Source: Rhodobacteraceae bacterium EL129
Lineage (GTDB): Bacteria > Pseudomonadota > Alphaproteobacteria > Rhodobacterales > Rhodobacteraceae
Reading direction: 5' to 3'
DNA: 64,000 nucleotides
Assembly: GCA_900313005.1 (NCBI GenBank)
Contig: ONZJ01000002.1
Location: 2,895,303 to 2,959,302, forward strand
The translations under genes were made by a program, and so were the position numbers. Position 1 is the first letter of the stretch. The number at the start of each line of letters is the position of its first letter. Below, piece after piece: positions 15,306 to 24,165 of this stretch. The notes beneath the pieces were generated by a model. It had not been told where the DNA came from, did not search any database, and saw nothing but the letters and a program-made list of their open reading frames with translations.

Positions 15306-16646
15306 ATGAACACTCATTACCGCGACACCCGCAAGATCGACCCGACAAAGGGCAGCACGCTGGGCGACAACACCCCCAACGAGAACGACCGGATAGAGAT
15401 TGGCCCCACCCAGCTTGCTTTCAAGGAATGGGAGGCAGCTGGCCTTCAGTTGCCCGACCTGCAGGCGATGCGCAAATTCCGCTGGGAGCGGCTGACGCGG
15501 CACATCGTGGATCGCGGCTATGCAGGCCTGCTGGTGTTTGATCCGCTCAACATCCGTTACGCCACTGACAGCACCAACATGCAGCTGTGGAACACCCACA
15601 ATCCGTTTCGGGCACTGCTGGTGTGTGCCGATGGCTATATGGTGATCTGGGATTACAAGAATTCTCCCTTTCTGAGCACCTTCAACCCGCTGGTGCGTGA
15701 ACAGCGGTCTGGCGCGGATCTGTTTTACTTTGATCGCGGCGACAAGGTGGATGTAGCCGCTGATGTGTTTTCGAACGAAGTGCGCATCCTGCTGGAGGAA
15801 CACAGCCCCGGCAACAAACGGCTGGCCGTGGACAAGATCATGCTGCATGGTCTGCGCGCGCTTGAGGCGCAGGGGTTTGAGATCATGGAAGGTGAAGAAG
15901 TCACCGAAAAATCCCGTTCGGTCAAAGGCCCGGATGAGATCTTGGCGATGCGCTGTGCCAGCCATGCCTGCGAGACCTCGGTGAAGGCGATGGAAGATTT
16001 CGCCCGTGAAAACGTGCCGCATGGCGGTGTCAGCGAGGATGACATCTGGGCCATTCTGCACGCCGAGAACATCAAACGCGGGGGTGAGTGGATCGAAACG
16101 CGGCTGCTGGCCTCAGGTCAGCGTACGAACCCCTGGTTTCAGGAATGTGGCCCGCGTATCACCCAAAAAAATGAAATCATCAGCTTTGATACCGATCTGG
16201 TGGGCAGCTATGGCATCTGCACCGATATTTCGCGCAGCTGGTGGATTGGCGATGAAAGGCCCCCCACCGAAATGATCTATGCCATGCAGCACGGGGTGGA
16301 ACATATCCAAACCAATATGGAGATGCTGAAACCCGGCGTGACCATCCCCGAGCTGACCGCCAACAGCCATCGTCTGGACGACAAATATCAGGCGCAGAAA
16401 TACGGCTGTCTGATGCATGGCGTGGGTCTGTGTGATGAATGGCCTTTGGTGGCCTATCCTGATCAGGCCGTGCCGGGATCTTTTGACTATGCGCTGGAGC
16501 CCGGCATGGTGCTGTGTGTCGAGGCATTGGTAGGCGAAGTGGGTGGCGCGTTCTCGATCAAGCTGGAGGATCAGGTGCTGATCACCGAAGATGGGTATGA
16601 AAACCTCACCACATATCCGTTTGATGATGCTCTGATGGGGCGGTAA
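15306..16646 (+). CDS. dddP: dimethylsulfoniopropionate (DMSP) lyase DddP
   Basis: A 446-residue M24-peptidase-family protein matching DddP across its full length. Residues published as metal ligands or catalytic in DddP are at the same numbers here: Asp295 and Asp297 (FDTDL), Asp307 (CTDIS), His371 and Asp377 (HGVGLCDEW), Glu406 (CVEAL) and Glu421 (KLEDQV). DddP cleaves DMSP to dimethyl sulfide and acrylate. The N-terminus (HYRDTRKIDPTKG) is DddP-specific and absent from Xaa-Pro peptidases. RBS AGGAG precedes the ATG. No acrylate-use genes are adjacent. Confidence 0.95.
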   Translation: MNTHYRDTRKIDPTKGSTLGDNTPNENDRIEIGPTQLAFKEWEAAGLQLPDLQAMRKFRWERLTRHIVDRGYAGLLVFDPLNIRYATDSTNMQLWNTHNPFRALLVCADGYMVIWDYKNSPFLSTFNPLVREQRSGADLFYFDRGDKVDVAADVFSNEVRILLEEHSPGNKRLAVDKIMLHGLRALEAQGFEIMEGEEVTEKSRSVKGPDEILAMRCASHACETSVKAMEDFARENVPHGGVSEDDIWAILHAENIKRGGEWIETRLLASGQRTNPWFQECGPRITQKNEIISFDTDLVGSYGICTDISRSWWIGDERPPTEMIYAMQHGVEHIQTNMEMLKPGVTIPELTANSHRLDDKYQAQKYGCLMHGVGLCDEWPLVAYPDQAVPGSFDYALEPGMVLCVEALVGEVGGAFSIKLEDQVLITEDGYENLTTYPFDDALMGR

Positions 16647-16652
16647 GCGCAC

Positions 16653-17399
16653 CTATTCTGCTGCTGTTTGTCTTGGCGGGGCCAGATCAAGGACGGGATC
16701 AAACGCACAGACGCGATTCCGGCCATCTTCTTTTGCGCGGTACAAGGCCTTGTCCGCCCGCGAGATCGCGTCCTCGACACAGGCGACATCCTTTAGCTCT
16801 GCCACGCCAAAGCTGGCCGTCAGGCGCAATTGCCCATGGGCCGTTTCCAGTGGTTTTTCGCTGATGCGGCGGCACAACCGGTCAGCTGCGCAAATGCCGT
16901 CTTTCAGATCTGCATTACACAACAGCAAAAGAAACTCCTCACCCCCAAAGCGGGCGACCACGTCTTCTTCGCGGCAATTTCGGACAAGCGTTTCAGTGAA
17001 ATGCCTGAGCGCGGCGTCACCGATCTGATGTCCATATCGATCATTGATTGACTTGAAATGATCAATATCAGCCACAATCAGTGCGAACGGCCCTTTGTCG
17101 ATGTTTTGCAGATGTTTGTAAAAACTCAGCCGTGTGGCCGCCCCAGTCAGAACATCATGATCAGCCACATGCTCTAAAGATTCGGTCAGTTTATGCACGT
17201 CCAGCATCTTGACCCCCACAAAATAGGATATGGGGGCTGCCAGTATGACCGAAATGAGGATTTCAGGGACAATAATCTGGCGCGCGAACTCGGGCGGTAG
17301 AAACAGAAATTCCATCGCCAAGTTCCCGACCAGAGCAATCAGGGTGATGGCCAGCGTGAACAACCTGACATCAGACTGCGATTTCAACCGAAGTTGCAT
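16653..17399 (-). CDS. membrane-anchored diguanylate cyclase
   Basis: A 248-residue protein with two N-terminal membrane helices (about 13-35 and 43-64) and a GGDEF domain. The active-site loop is GGEEF (152-156), with DIDHFKSINDRYGHQIGD upstream, so it should make c-di-GMP. An inhibitory I-site RxxD (REED, 143-146) sits five residues before the loop. There is no sensor domain beyond the short membrane part. It converges on dddP, ending 7 bases after its stop. Confidence 0.92.
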   Translation of the reverse strand: MQLRLKSQSDVRLFTLAITLIALVGNLAMEFLFLPPEFARQIIVPEILISVILAAPISYFVGVKMLDVHKLTESLEHVADHDVLTGAATRLSFYKHLQNIDKGPFALIVADIDHFKSINDRYGHQIGDAALRHFTETLVRNCREEDVVARFGGEEFLLLLCNADLKDGICAADRLCRRISEKPLETAHGQLRLTASFGVAELKDVACVEDAISRADKALYRAKEDGRNRVCAFDPVLDLAPPRQTAAE

Positions 17400-17501
17400 A
17401 TTTGTTCACCACTTTTCATCCCGCGCCCGAGCATGGTGCGAAAGGGTTAATTTTCAGACAGATGTTTGACCTTCTTGCCCTGTGAAATGGATAAAACCTT
17501 A

Positions 17502-17526
17502 GGGATTGCGCCCAGGGCGCAATCCC
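17502..17526. repeat. 25-bp perfect palindrome upstream of the diguanylate cyclase
   Basis: Arms GGGATTGCGCCC and GGGCGCAATCCC flank a single A. It lies in the 248-base spacer between two divergent genes (cyclase start 17399, hydrolase start 17648). It could be an operator or a hairpin; no T-tract follows on the plus strand. Confidence 0.5.
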
Positions 17527-17647
17527 AGTTTCGCTTGTTTCAATTTCTTCGCGCTGTTCTCACCATCGCGTGACCTAGCTGTTACATAGCTGGCGGCGCT
17601 AGCTTGCACTGCCTAGTTTGATTCCAGATCGCACGAGAGGAGCGAAA

Positions 17648-18862
17648 ATGCCCACTGAACGGTTTTCTTTCACCGGCCACGACGGATCGGATTTGGCAGC
17701 GCGTCTGGATATGCCCGATGGGCCCCATCTGGCCACAGCCCTTTTTGCGCATTGCTTTACCTGCTCCAAGGATATCCCTGCGGCGCGGCGCGTCTCGGCG
17801 CGGCTGGCCGGGGCCGGGATCGCTGTACTGCGGTTTGATTTCACCGGTCTCGGGCATTCTGCGGGCGAGTTTGAGAACACTTCGTTTTCCACAAACATCA
17901 AAGATCTCATCTTGGCAGCTGAGGCATTGAGTGCTGCGGGCAAGCCGCCAAGCCTGTTGATCGGGCATTCTTTGGGCGGCGCGGCCGTATTGGGGGCGGC
18001 CCGTAAAATTGAGACGATCAAGGCCGTGGCCACGATCGGTGCGCCATTTGATCCTGGACATGTGATCCACAATTTTGGTGACGCCCTGGAAACGATCGAC
18101 ACTGAAGGCGTGGCCGAAGTTCAATTGGGCGGGCGCCCCATTCGCATTGGCCGCGACTTTGTCGAAAACGTAAAAGCCGAGACTTTGGAAGGCGAAATCG
18201 CCAGTTTGCACCGCGCCCTTTTGGTTCTGCACGCCCCACGAGACGAGATTGTCGGCATCGAAAACGCAGCGCAGATTTTCGGTGCAGCCAAGCACCCCAA
18301 GAGCTTTGTCACCTTGGATGATGCGGATCATTTGATCACACGTTCGGAAGATGCGGAATACGCTGCCGAAGTGATCACCGCCTGGGCGCGTCGATATCTG
18401 GACCTTTCTCCACCTGCCCCGCCACCGGGTGCGCCAGAGGGGATCGTGCGCGTCTCGGAAGCCGACCCCAACGGATTTTTGCAGGACATCAACTCTGGTC
18501 CCGATCATCATGCGCTTGCGGATGAGCCCGTCGCGTATGGTGGCACCAACAAAGGCATGTCTCCCTATGGGTTTTTGTCTTCAGGTCTTGGGGCATGTAC
18601 GTCGATGACAATCCGCATGTATGCGCGGCGCAAGAAGTGGCCGCTGGATCACGTGCGTGTGGATGTGTGTCACGACAAGGTGCACGCGCAAGACGCGGAT
18701 GACGCAACCGGCGCAAAGGCCGATACGTTTACGCGGGTGATCTATCTCGAGGGGGATCTGACGGCAGATCAACGCAAACGGCTGTTGGAAATTGCAGATC
18801 GCTGCCCGGTGCACCGGACTTTGGAGCGCACTTCTGAGATCGTGACTCGTGAAGGCACTTGA
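17648..18862 (+). CDS. alpha/beta hydrolase - OsmC fusion protein
   Basis: A 404-residue protein of two domains. Residues 1-255 form an alpha/beta hydrolase: nucleophile Ser in IGHSLGGAAV, HAPRDEIV for the acid and DADHLIT for the His. Residues about 270-404 form an OsmC/Ohr-like domain with two reactive Cys, in LGACTSMTIRMYA and RCPVHRTL. OsmC proteins reduce organic hydroperoxides. The fused architecture is known in proteobacteria, but its substrate is not. The ATG at 17648 follows GAGAGGAG; the frame is open 30 bases upstream. Confidence 0.92.
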   Translation: MPTERFSFTGHDGSDLAARLDMPDGPHLATALFAHCFTCSKDIPAARRVSARLAGAGIAVLRFDFTGLGHSAGEFENTSFSTNIKDLILAAEALSAAGKPPSLLIGHSLGGAAVLGAARKIETIKAVATIGAPFDPGHVIHNFGDALETIDTEGVAEVQLGGRPIRIGRDFVENVKAETLEGEIASLHRALLVLHAPRDEIVGIENAAQIFGAAKHPKSFVTLDDADHLITRSEDAEYAAEVITAWARRYLDLSPPAPPPGAPEGIVRVSEADPNGFLQDINSGPDHHALADEPVAYGGTNKGMSPYGFLSSGLGACTSMTIRMYARRKKWPLDHVRVDVCHDKVHAQDADDATGAKADTFTRVIYLEGDLTADQRKRLLEIADRCPVHRTLERTSEIVTREGT

Positions 18863-18869
18863 TTGACGT

Positions 18870-19250
18870 TCAGATTTGAACGCCGCGCAATCTGTCCCGA
18901 CCAAAATGTTCAACCAATGCAGTCAAATCCTCGGGTGACGTGTCCGTCCCCATGAAAGCCCGCGCATTGGCGTTCAGCGAAAAGATAGATCCGTCCGAGA
19001 AGAAAGATGTGCCTGTGACGAAGATGATCTGAATGTCTGGCTGTCTGTAAGATGCCAAATCCGCAACCGCGAGCGCGCTGCCCTCTGCAAGGACGATGTT
19101 AAGAATAATGACATCAAACTGCTGGGTGGTCAGCGCCTGTGCCGCACCCGATTGACTGACCACAAGCTTTACTGCAAGCCCCTGACGAAGCATGTGATTT
19201 TGCCACACTTCACCGAGTGCCGCGTCGCTCTCTACAATCAATACGTCCAT
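18870..19250 (-). CDS. degenerate response-regulator receiver
   Basis: A 126-residue stand-alone receiver-like protein (MDVLIVESDAALGEVW). The phospho-acceptor Asp at the end of strand 3 is Asn51 (DVIILNIVLAEG). The conserved Lys of strand 5 is also absent, the region reading ARAFMGTDTSPEDL. It should not accept phosphate in the usual way. The ATG at 19250 is preferred because an AAGG-type RBS precedes it; an ATG nine codons upstream has none. This looks like a conserved Rhodobacteraceae family rather than decay (inference from memory). A TTAA-N7-TTAA box lies upstream. Confidence 0.8.
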   Translation of the reverse strand: MDVLIVESDAALGEVWQNHMLRQGLAVKLVVSQSGAAQALTTQQFDVIILNIVLAEGSALAVADLASYRQPDIQIIFVTGTSFFSDGSIFSLNANARAFMGTDTSPEDLTALVEHFGRDRLRGVQI

Positions 19251-19314
19251 ACCAGCCTTGCTTCTTTGATTAACCATTATTACTCACTACTGGAACTGTC
19301 TTTCATCGCACTTC

Positions 19315-19329
19315 TTAACAATTGGTTAA
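19315..19329. promoter_or_regulatory. CtrA-like box TTAA-N7-TTAA
   Basis: TTAACAATTGGTTAA matches the CtrA half-site pattern TTAA-N7-TTAA. It lies about 65 bases upstream of the receiver gene (minus) and about 95 before the DUF1636 gene (plus). The match is short and could be chance. Confidence 0.4.
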
Positions 19330-19423
19330 TTAGTGAGCGTTGTGCCTAGACGTATAACCACAGCTCTTGTTTCTTGTGCGGTTTTCCGCTTGAAGGGCGT
19401 TCTATGAGCGAAATGAGGCCGAC

Positions 19424-19798
19424 ATGACCACTTGGATCACGATCTGCGACACCTGTAAGCGCGAAGGCTGGGGTGCTGAAAGCCACGACAAAACCGACGG
19501 CGAAGTGCTGGCTGGATTTGTCGAGGATGCCGCCACAGGCCGTGCGGTCAAAACCCGCCGGGTGTCCTGCTTGATGGGCTGTTCACATGGGTGCAACGTG
19601 GCCATTCAGGCTGATGGTAAACTGGCCTACACGCTTGGTCGTTTCACCCCCGATGCCGACGCAGCCCAAGGGATCGTCGAATACGCGGAAATGCACGCCC
19701 AAAGTGACACGGGCCAGGTGCCATTCCGCGAATGGCCTCAGGCAATCAAGGGGCATTTCGTGACCCGCCATCCGCCATTGCCCGATGCAGACGGCTAA
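19424..19798 (+). CDS. DUF1636 putative metal-binding protein
   Basis: A 124-residue DUF1636 protein with Cys pairs suited to metal or Fe-S binding: ICDTCKREGW at the N-terminus and SCLMGCSHGCNVAI in the middle. The family is commonly found among cobalamin genes (established association). Here it leads cobC and cobD and overlaps cobC by 14 bases. A role in cobalt handling is plausible but unproven. Cytoplasmic. Confidence 0.85.
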   Translation: MTTWITICDTCKREGWGAESHDKTDGEVLAGFVEDAATGRAVKTRRVSCLMGCSHGCNVAIQADGKLAYTLGRFTPDADAAQGIVEYAEMHAQSDTGQVPFREWPQAIKGHFVTRHPPLPDADG

Positions 19799-20732
19799 CC
19801 GATCCCGCGACCACGGGGGCGGCCTTGATCGTGCCGCCTCAAAATACGGTGGTGCGCGCTCAGAATGGCTGGATCTATCGACCGGCATAAATCCGGTCGC
19901 CTACCCGATGCCCACACTGTCGACTGACGCCTGGACCGCGCTGCCTGACCATGCCGCGACGGCAAGGCTATTGAAGGCTTCGCGCAAGTTTTGGCGGGTG
20001 CCGGAAGACTGCGCCGTTTTGGTTGCGAATGGCGCATCCGCCCTCATCGCGCAGATGCCCACGTTAGCACCTGCGGCACAGGTCTACATTCCTCAGCCCA
20101 CATACAACGAACACGCCGCCGCCTTTCAGGCCCATGGGTGGCCCGTCGGGTCGTCTGAAGGGGCGACGGCCAAGGTCATCGTCAATCCCAACAATCCAAC
20201 GGGTGGTTGGTACGAGGCCGCTGATCTGACCGCCGATTTGATGATTGTAGATGAAAGCTTTGCTGATGTGGATCCCACGCGATCGCTGATCTCACATGCC
20301 AGCACGCCGGGCGTTGTGGTCTTGAAGAGCTTCGGCAAGTTCTGGGGGCTAGCGGGGCTGCGACTGGGTTTTGCCATTGCCCGGCCCAAGACAGTGGCCC
20401 GGCTTAAGACCGCCTTGGGACCTTGGCCCGTCTCGGGTCCTGCGCTGGAGATTGCTGCGGCCGCACTTGAGGACCTCGCCTGGGCCGAGGCCAGTCGTCT
20501 GAGGCTGGAAGAGGACGCCACGAGGTTGGACAGCTTGCTGATCCATGCGGGGGCCAAACATTCCGGCGGCACCCCGCTGTTTCGTCTGTATGAGGTGGAC
20601 AATGCCGAAGCCTGGCAGGATCGGCTGGCACGTCATCACATCTGGACCCGCATCTTTCCCTATTCCCAAACGCTGATCCGTTTGGGCCTGCCCCCTGCCG
20701 ATGGCTGGGCAAGGTTAAAGGCCGCCCTATGA
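19785..20732 (+). CDS. cobC: threonine-phosphate decarboxylase-like aminotransferase
   Basis: A 315-residue fold-type I PLP protein. It has [13 protein letters not shown] (the CobC/CobD start), [14 protein letters not shown] and the PLP Lys in [18 protein letters not shown]. CobC is needed to make (R)-1-amino-2-propanol O-phosphate for attachment to the corrin. Overlaps DUF1636 upstream and cobD downstream (ATGA), so expression is coupled. Somewhat shorter than enteric CobD, as usual for this group. Confidence 0.92.
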   Translation: MQTANRSRDHGGGLDRAASKYGGARSEWLDLSTGINPVAYPMPTLSTDAWTALPDHAATARLLKASRKFWRVPEDCAVLVANGASALIAQMPTLAPAAQVYIPQPTYNEHAAAFQAHGWPVGSSEGATAKVIVNPNNPTGGWYEAADLTADLMIVDESFADVDPTRSLISHASTPGVVVLKSFGKFWGLAGLRLGFAIARPKTVARLKTALGPWPVSGPALEIAAAALEDLAWAEASRLRLEEDATRLDSLLIHAGAKHSGGTPLFRLYEVDNAEAWQDRLARHHIWTRIFPYSQTLIRLGLPPADGWARLKAAL

Positions 20733-21643
20733 GCACGGCGTTGATCTTGCTGTTGGCAATGGGACTGGATGCGATATTCGGAGAACCCCGCTGGTTGTGG
20801 AACCGCCTTCCCCATCCTGCGGTTCTGATGGGCCGCGCGGTCGGTTGGCTGGATCAGACCCTGAACACAGGAGCCCTGCAGAAAACCAAAGGAATTGCCG
20901 CGATGGGAATCCTGGCGCTGGGCGCTGTCTTGCTGGGTTGGGTTTTGCAGCATCTCGGCGGCCTGGTGCAAATGGGGGTTATGGCCGTTCTGCTGGCGCA
21001 TCGGTCCTTGGTCGATCATGTCCGCGCCGTCGCAGATGCCTTGGGTCAAAGCTTGCCCGAAGCGCGCCGCGCGGTTGGGCAAATAGTGGGCCGGGACACG
21101 GGCCAAATGGATGAACCTGCCATCGCGCGGGGTGCGATCGAATCCGCAGCCGAGAATTTCAGCGATGGCGTGATCGCCCCCGCTTTTTGGTTCTTGGTGG
21201 CTGGGCTGCCAGGGCTGTTGCTTTACAAAATCACCAACACGGCCGACAGCATGATCGGGTACCGCACACCCAAGCACGAGGCCTTTGGCTGGGCTGCCGC
21301 CCGGTTTGACGATTTGCTCAACGTGATCCCTGCCCGTTTGACTGCCGCTTTGATTGCCGTGACACACGGCCTGACATCAGCGCGTCTGCCCATCATACGC
21401 GACGCGCGGCTGCACCGCTCGCCCAACGCCGGTTGGCCCGAAGCCGCAATGGCGCGTGCCTTGAACGTTGCCCTCGCCGGGCCTCGATCCTACGATGGGT
21501 CCTTGCGCGACTTTCCTTATGTGAACAATGCCGGACGCAAGGACATCGGTTCAGCCGAGATTAACGCCGCCTGCGCCGCCCTGTGGCGCAGCTGGGGGGC
21601 CGCATTGGTCATCGTCGCCGTGATCGCGGTTGTGTTGGCATAG
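20729..21643 (+). CDS. cobD: adenosylcobinamide-phosphate synthase
   Basis: A 304-residue membrane protein of the CobD/CbiB family: [21 protein letters not shown] at the start, [17 protein letters not shown] and [22 protein letters not shown] in the middle, and membrane segments near residues 50-75, 150-165 and the C-terminus. It joins the aminopropanol arm to adenosylcobyric acid. In the CobC/CobD naming of aerobic organisms this is cobD; in Salmonella naming it is cbiB. Confidence 0.95.
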   Translation: MSTALILLLAMGLDAIFGEPRWLWNRLPHPAVLMGRAVGWLDQTLNTGALQKTKGIAAMGILALGAVLLGWVLQHLGGLVQMGVMAVLLAHRSLVDHVRAVADALGQSLPEARRAVGQIVGRDTGQMDEPAIARGAIESAAENFSDGVIAPAFWFLVAGLPGLLLYKITNTADSMIGYRTPKHEAFGWAAARFDDLLNVIPARLTAALIAVTHGLTSARLPIIRDARLHRSPNAGWPEAAMARALNVALAGPRSYDGSLRDFPYVNNAGRKDIGSAEINAACAALWRSWGAALVIVAVIAVVLA

Positions 21644-21685
21644 CGCACCGCTTAGGGTCCGGCCGACCATTTCAAGAGGACTATC

Positions 21686-22852
21686 ATGCGTTTCATCATT
21701 GCCCTGACCGCCCTTCTGCTAACGTCAAATGCCGCTTTGGCGCAATGCGGTGGCGGCTTTTCAAGCTTCGTCGGTGGCCTGAAAAAAGAAGCTATATCGC
21801 GGGGCCATGACGCAGGCACGGTCAACCAATTCTTCGCCTCCGTACGCAAAGACAATAAAGTCATCCAGGCAGATCGCCGTCAGGGCGTGTTCCAGATGAA
21901 TTTCACCGATTTCTCGCGCCGCTTGATCAGTTCAGGCCGCATCAACACCGGTCGGTCCAAGGCAAAGGCCTATAACGGAACATTCAACAAGGTCGAGCGC
22001 ACCTACGGCGTCAACCGCGGCGTTCTACTGGCTTTTTGGGCGTTTGAGACGGACTACGGCAGTTTTCAAGGCGATTTCAACACGTTGAACGCGCTGGTCA
22101 CGCTGAGCCATGATTGCCGCCGCCCCGAGCTGTTCCGCCCGCAGGTGTTCGCTGCACTCAAGCTGTACGAACAAGGGAACTTTAGCCCGACCCGCACAAC
22201 TGGCGCTTGGGCGGGTGAAATAGGCATGGTGCAGATGCTGCCGCAAGACATATTGGTCAATGGCGTGGATGGAGATGGGGATGGCAAAGTGAGCCTGAAG
22301 CGTTCTGCACCTGATGCTCTGATGTCAGGTGGCAAAATGCTGCAGCATTTGGGTTGGCGCGCAGGCGAGCCGTGGTTGCAGGAAGTCAGCGTGCCCTCCA
22401 ATCTGGATTGGTCGAAGACGGGTCTGCGCACCTCGATGCCCGCCGCGCAATGGGCTGCGATGGGCGTGAAACCACGTCACGGAAAGATCGCGGGCTCCCT
22501 GCCTGCTTCGATCATCCTGCCACAGGGACGCAACGGCCCCGCCTTTCTGGCGTACCCTAACTTCCGAGTTTATTTCGAGTGGAACCAAAGCTTCACCTAC
22601 GTTCTGACTGCGGCCTATTTTGCCAACCGTTTGGAAGGTGCTCCGGTGTTCAACCCCGGATCACCCGACAAAGGTCTGTCGAGTGATCAGATGAAGCGCC
22701 TGCAGAAAAAGCTGACGGCGCGCGGCTATAACGTAGGCAAAGCGGACGGCATTCTGGGGGCTGGCACCCGTGCCGCCGTGCAGGACGTGCAGCAAAAGTT
22801 GGGGATGCCCGCAGATGCCTGGCCCACCGCGGCGCTATTGAAGGCCCTATGA
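21686..22852 (+). CDS. lytic murein transglycosylase (MltB-like) with peptidoglycan-binding domain
   Basis: A 388-residue periplasmic enzyme. A signal peptide ends ALAQ near residue 20. The SLT-2/MltB domain includes the catalytic Glu in AFWAFETDYGSFQGD and GAWAGEIGMVQMLPQD. A C-terminal peptidoglycan-binding domain (LQKKLTARGYNVGKADGILG) follows. It cleaves glycan strands to 1,6-anhydro-MurNAc. No lipobox is seen, so it is likely soluble. Overlaps the next gene by 4 bases. Confidence 0.93.
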   Translation: MRFIIALTALLLTSNAALAQCGGGFSSFVGGLKKEAISRGHDAGTVNQFFASVRKDNKVIQADRRQGVFQMNFTDFSRRLISSGRINTGRSKAKAYNGTFNKVERTYGVNRGVLLAFWAFETDYGSFQGDFNTLNALVTLSHDCRRPELFRPQVFAALKLYEQGNFSPTRTTGAWAGEIGMVQMLPQDILVNGVDGDGDGKVSLKRSAPDALMSGGKMLQHLGWRAGEPWLQEVSVPSNLDWSKTGLRTSMPAAQWAAMGVKPRHGKIAGSLPASIILPQGRNGPAFLAYPNFRVYFEWNQSFTYVLTAAYFANRLEGAPVFNPGSPDKGLSSDQMKRLQKKLTARGYNVGKADGILGAGTRAAVQDVQQKLGMPADAWPTAALLKAL

Positions 22853-23964
22853 AAGGCGCGCCCAAGTTTGAGATTTTCCTGACCACCCCTCCGGGTTTGG
22901 AACTCGCGCTCAAAGCCGAAGCGCTAGAGGCCGGTTTCAAGAAAGCCAAAGCCACGCGAGGTGGAGTTGTCTTTCGTGGGAACTGGCAAGACGTCTGGCG
23001 CGCCAACCTGACGTTACGTGGGGCCTCGCGGGTGCTTGCGCGGATCGGTCAGTTCCGGTCGACCCAGCTTGCGCATTTCGAGAACACCCTGGGCGCCTTT
23101 GACTGGGCAAAGTTTCTGCGCCCCGATGTGCCTGTGCGGATCGAGGCGGCGTGTTCCTCCTCAAAAATTTACCACGAAGGCGCTGTTGTGCAGCGTGTGT
23201 CCGAAGCGATTGCTCGTGTGATCGGGGCACCCGTCGCGCCTGATGCCACGCTGCGGGTTCTGGTCCGGTTTGAACGGGACGACTGCACGATCAGCATCGA
23301 CACTTCAGGCGAGGCCTTGCACAAACGCGGATTCAAGGAAGCCGTGGGCAAAGCCCCCATGCGCGAAACGATGGCAGCGCTATTCCTGAGGCAATGCGGT
23401 TTTACAGGGGATGAGCCGGTGCTGGATCCCATGTGTGGATCTGGCACTTTCCCGATTGAAGCCGCCGAGATGGCGCTGGGCCTCATGCCGGGACGGGCGC
23501 GCAGGTTCGCCTTTGAGGATCTCGCCGGATTTGACGGCGAGGCCTGGCAAGAGGTGCGCACCCCTGAGGTTCATCCTAAAATACCCTCTGTCTTTTATGG
23601 CAGCGACCGCGATGCCGGGGCCATTCAGAACGCCCGGGCTAATGCGGAACGCGCAGGCGTTACCACCCACACCCAATTCACTCACCATGCGATCAGCGAC
23701 CTGCAACGGCCAGATGGCCCACCCGGATTGATCATCCTCAATCCGCCCTATGGCGGAAGAATTGGCGACAAACGGGGTCTCTTTGGTCTCTATGCAGCCT
23801 TGGGCCAAACACTGAACACAAAGTTTCAAGGATGGCGTGTCGGTCTCATCACGACGGATGCAAACCTAATCAAAGCAACGGCTTTGCCCTTTGAAGAACC
23901 TGGACCTGTGGTGGCTCACGGTGGGTTGAAAATAAGGCTTTGGCAAACTGGTCAGCTCAGCTGA
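22849..23964 (+). CDS. THUMP-domain RNA (guanine-N2) methyltransferase, RlmL/YpsC type
   Basis: A 371-residue protein. An N-terminal ferredoxin-like/THUMP region (to about residue 160) binds RNA, followed by a UPF0020 methylase domain: VLDPMCGSGTFPIEAAEMALG binds SAM and LIILNPPYGGRIGD is the NPPY catalytic motif for exocyclic amino groups. The family methylates guanines in 23S rRNA (RlmL N-terminal half, YpsC). The exact target is not known. Coupled to the transglycosylase gene by ATGA. Confidence 0.92.
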   Translation: MKGAPKFEIFLTTPPGLELALKAEALEAGFKKAKATRGGVVFRGNWQDVWRANLTLRGASRVLARIGQFRSTQLAHFENTLGAFDWAKFLRPDVPVRIEAACSSSKIYHEGAVVQRVSEAIARVIGAPVAPDATLRVLVRFERDDCTISIDTSGEALHKRGFKEAVGKAPMRETMAALFLRQCGFTGDEPVLDPMCGSGTFPIEAAEMALGLMPGRARRFAFEDLAGFDGEAWQEVRTPEVHPKIPSVFYGSDRDAGAIQNARANAERAGVTTHTQFTHHAISDLQRPDGPPGLIILNPPYGGRIGDKRGLFGLYAALGQTLNTKFQGWRVGLITTDANLIKATALPFEEPGPVVAHGGLKIRLWQTGQLS

Positions 23965-24110
23965 ACAGAGCAATCCTGGCGTTAACCAACTTGGCAGCTT
24001 CCGCTGTGGCAAGTCTTCATCTTTTGGTAATGATTAGGGCACGATCGCGGTGCTCTCATTCGTGCACAGGACATAGCAATCGTCTCATTGGAACCATCCA
24101 CAAAACCGAT

Positions 24111-24134
24111 CCCGCGCTGCAGAAGTGGCGCGGG
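24111..24134 (-). terminator. possible terminator of smc
   Basis: Stem CCCGCGC / GCGCGGG with a 10-base loop lies about 30 bases after the smc stop on the minus strand, followed by ATCGGTTTTGTGG. The T-run is short, so this is a weak candidate. Confidence 0.4.
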
Positions 24135-24165
24135 TTGAATTACATTTGGAGATTGCAGTCTTTGT

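Noticed and set aside
14667..16061. Minus-strand frame of about 460 codons across the hydroquinone reductase and dddP genes
   Set aside because: It crosses two well-supported plus-strand genes and has no domain sense.
19345..19423. Riboswitch-like start (GTGCGGTTTTCCGC) before DUF1636
   Set aside because: Only about 55 bases remain before the ATG and no B12 box follows.
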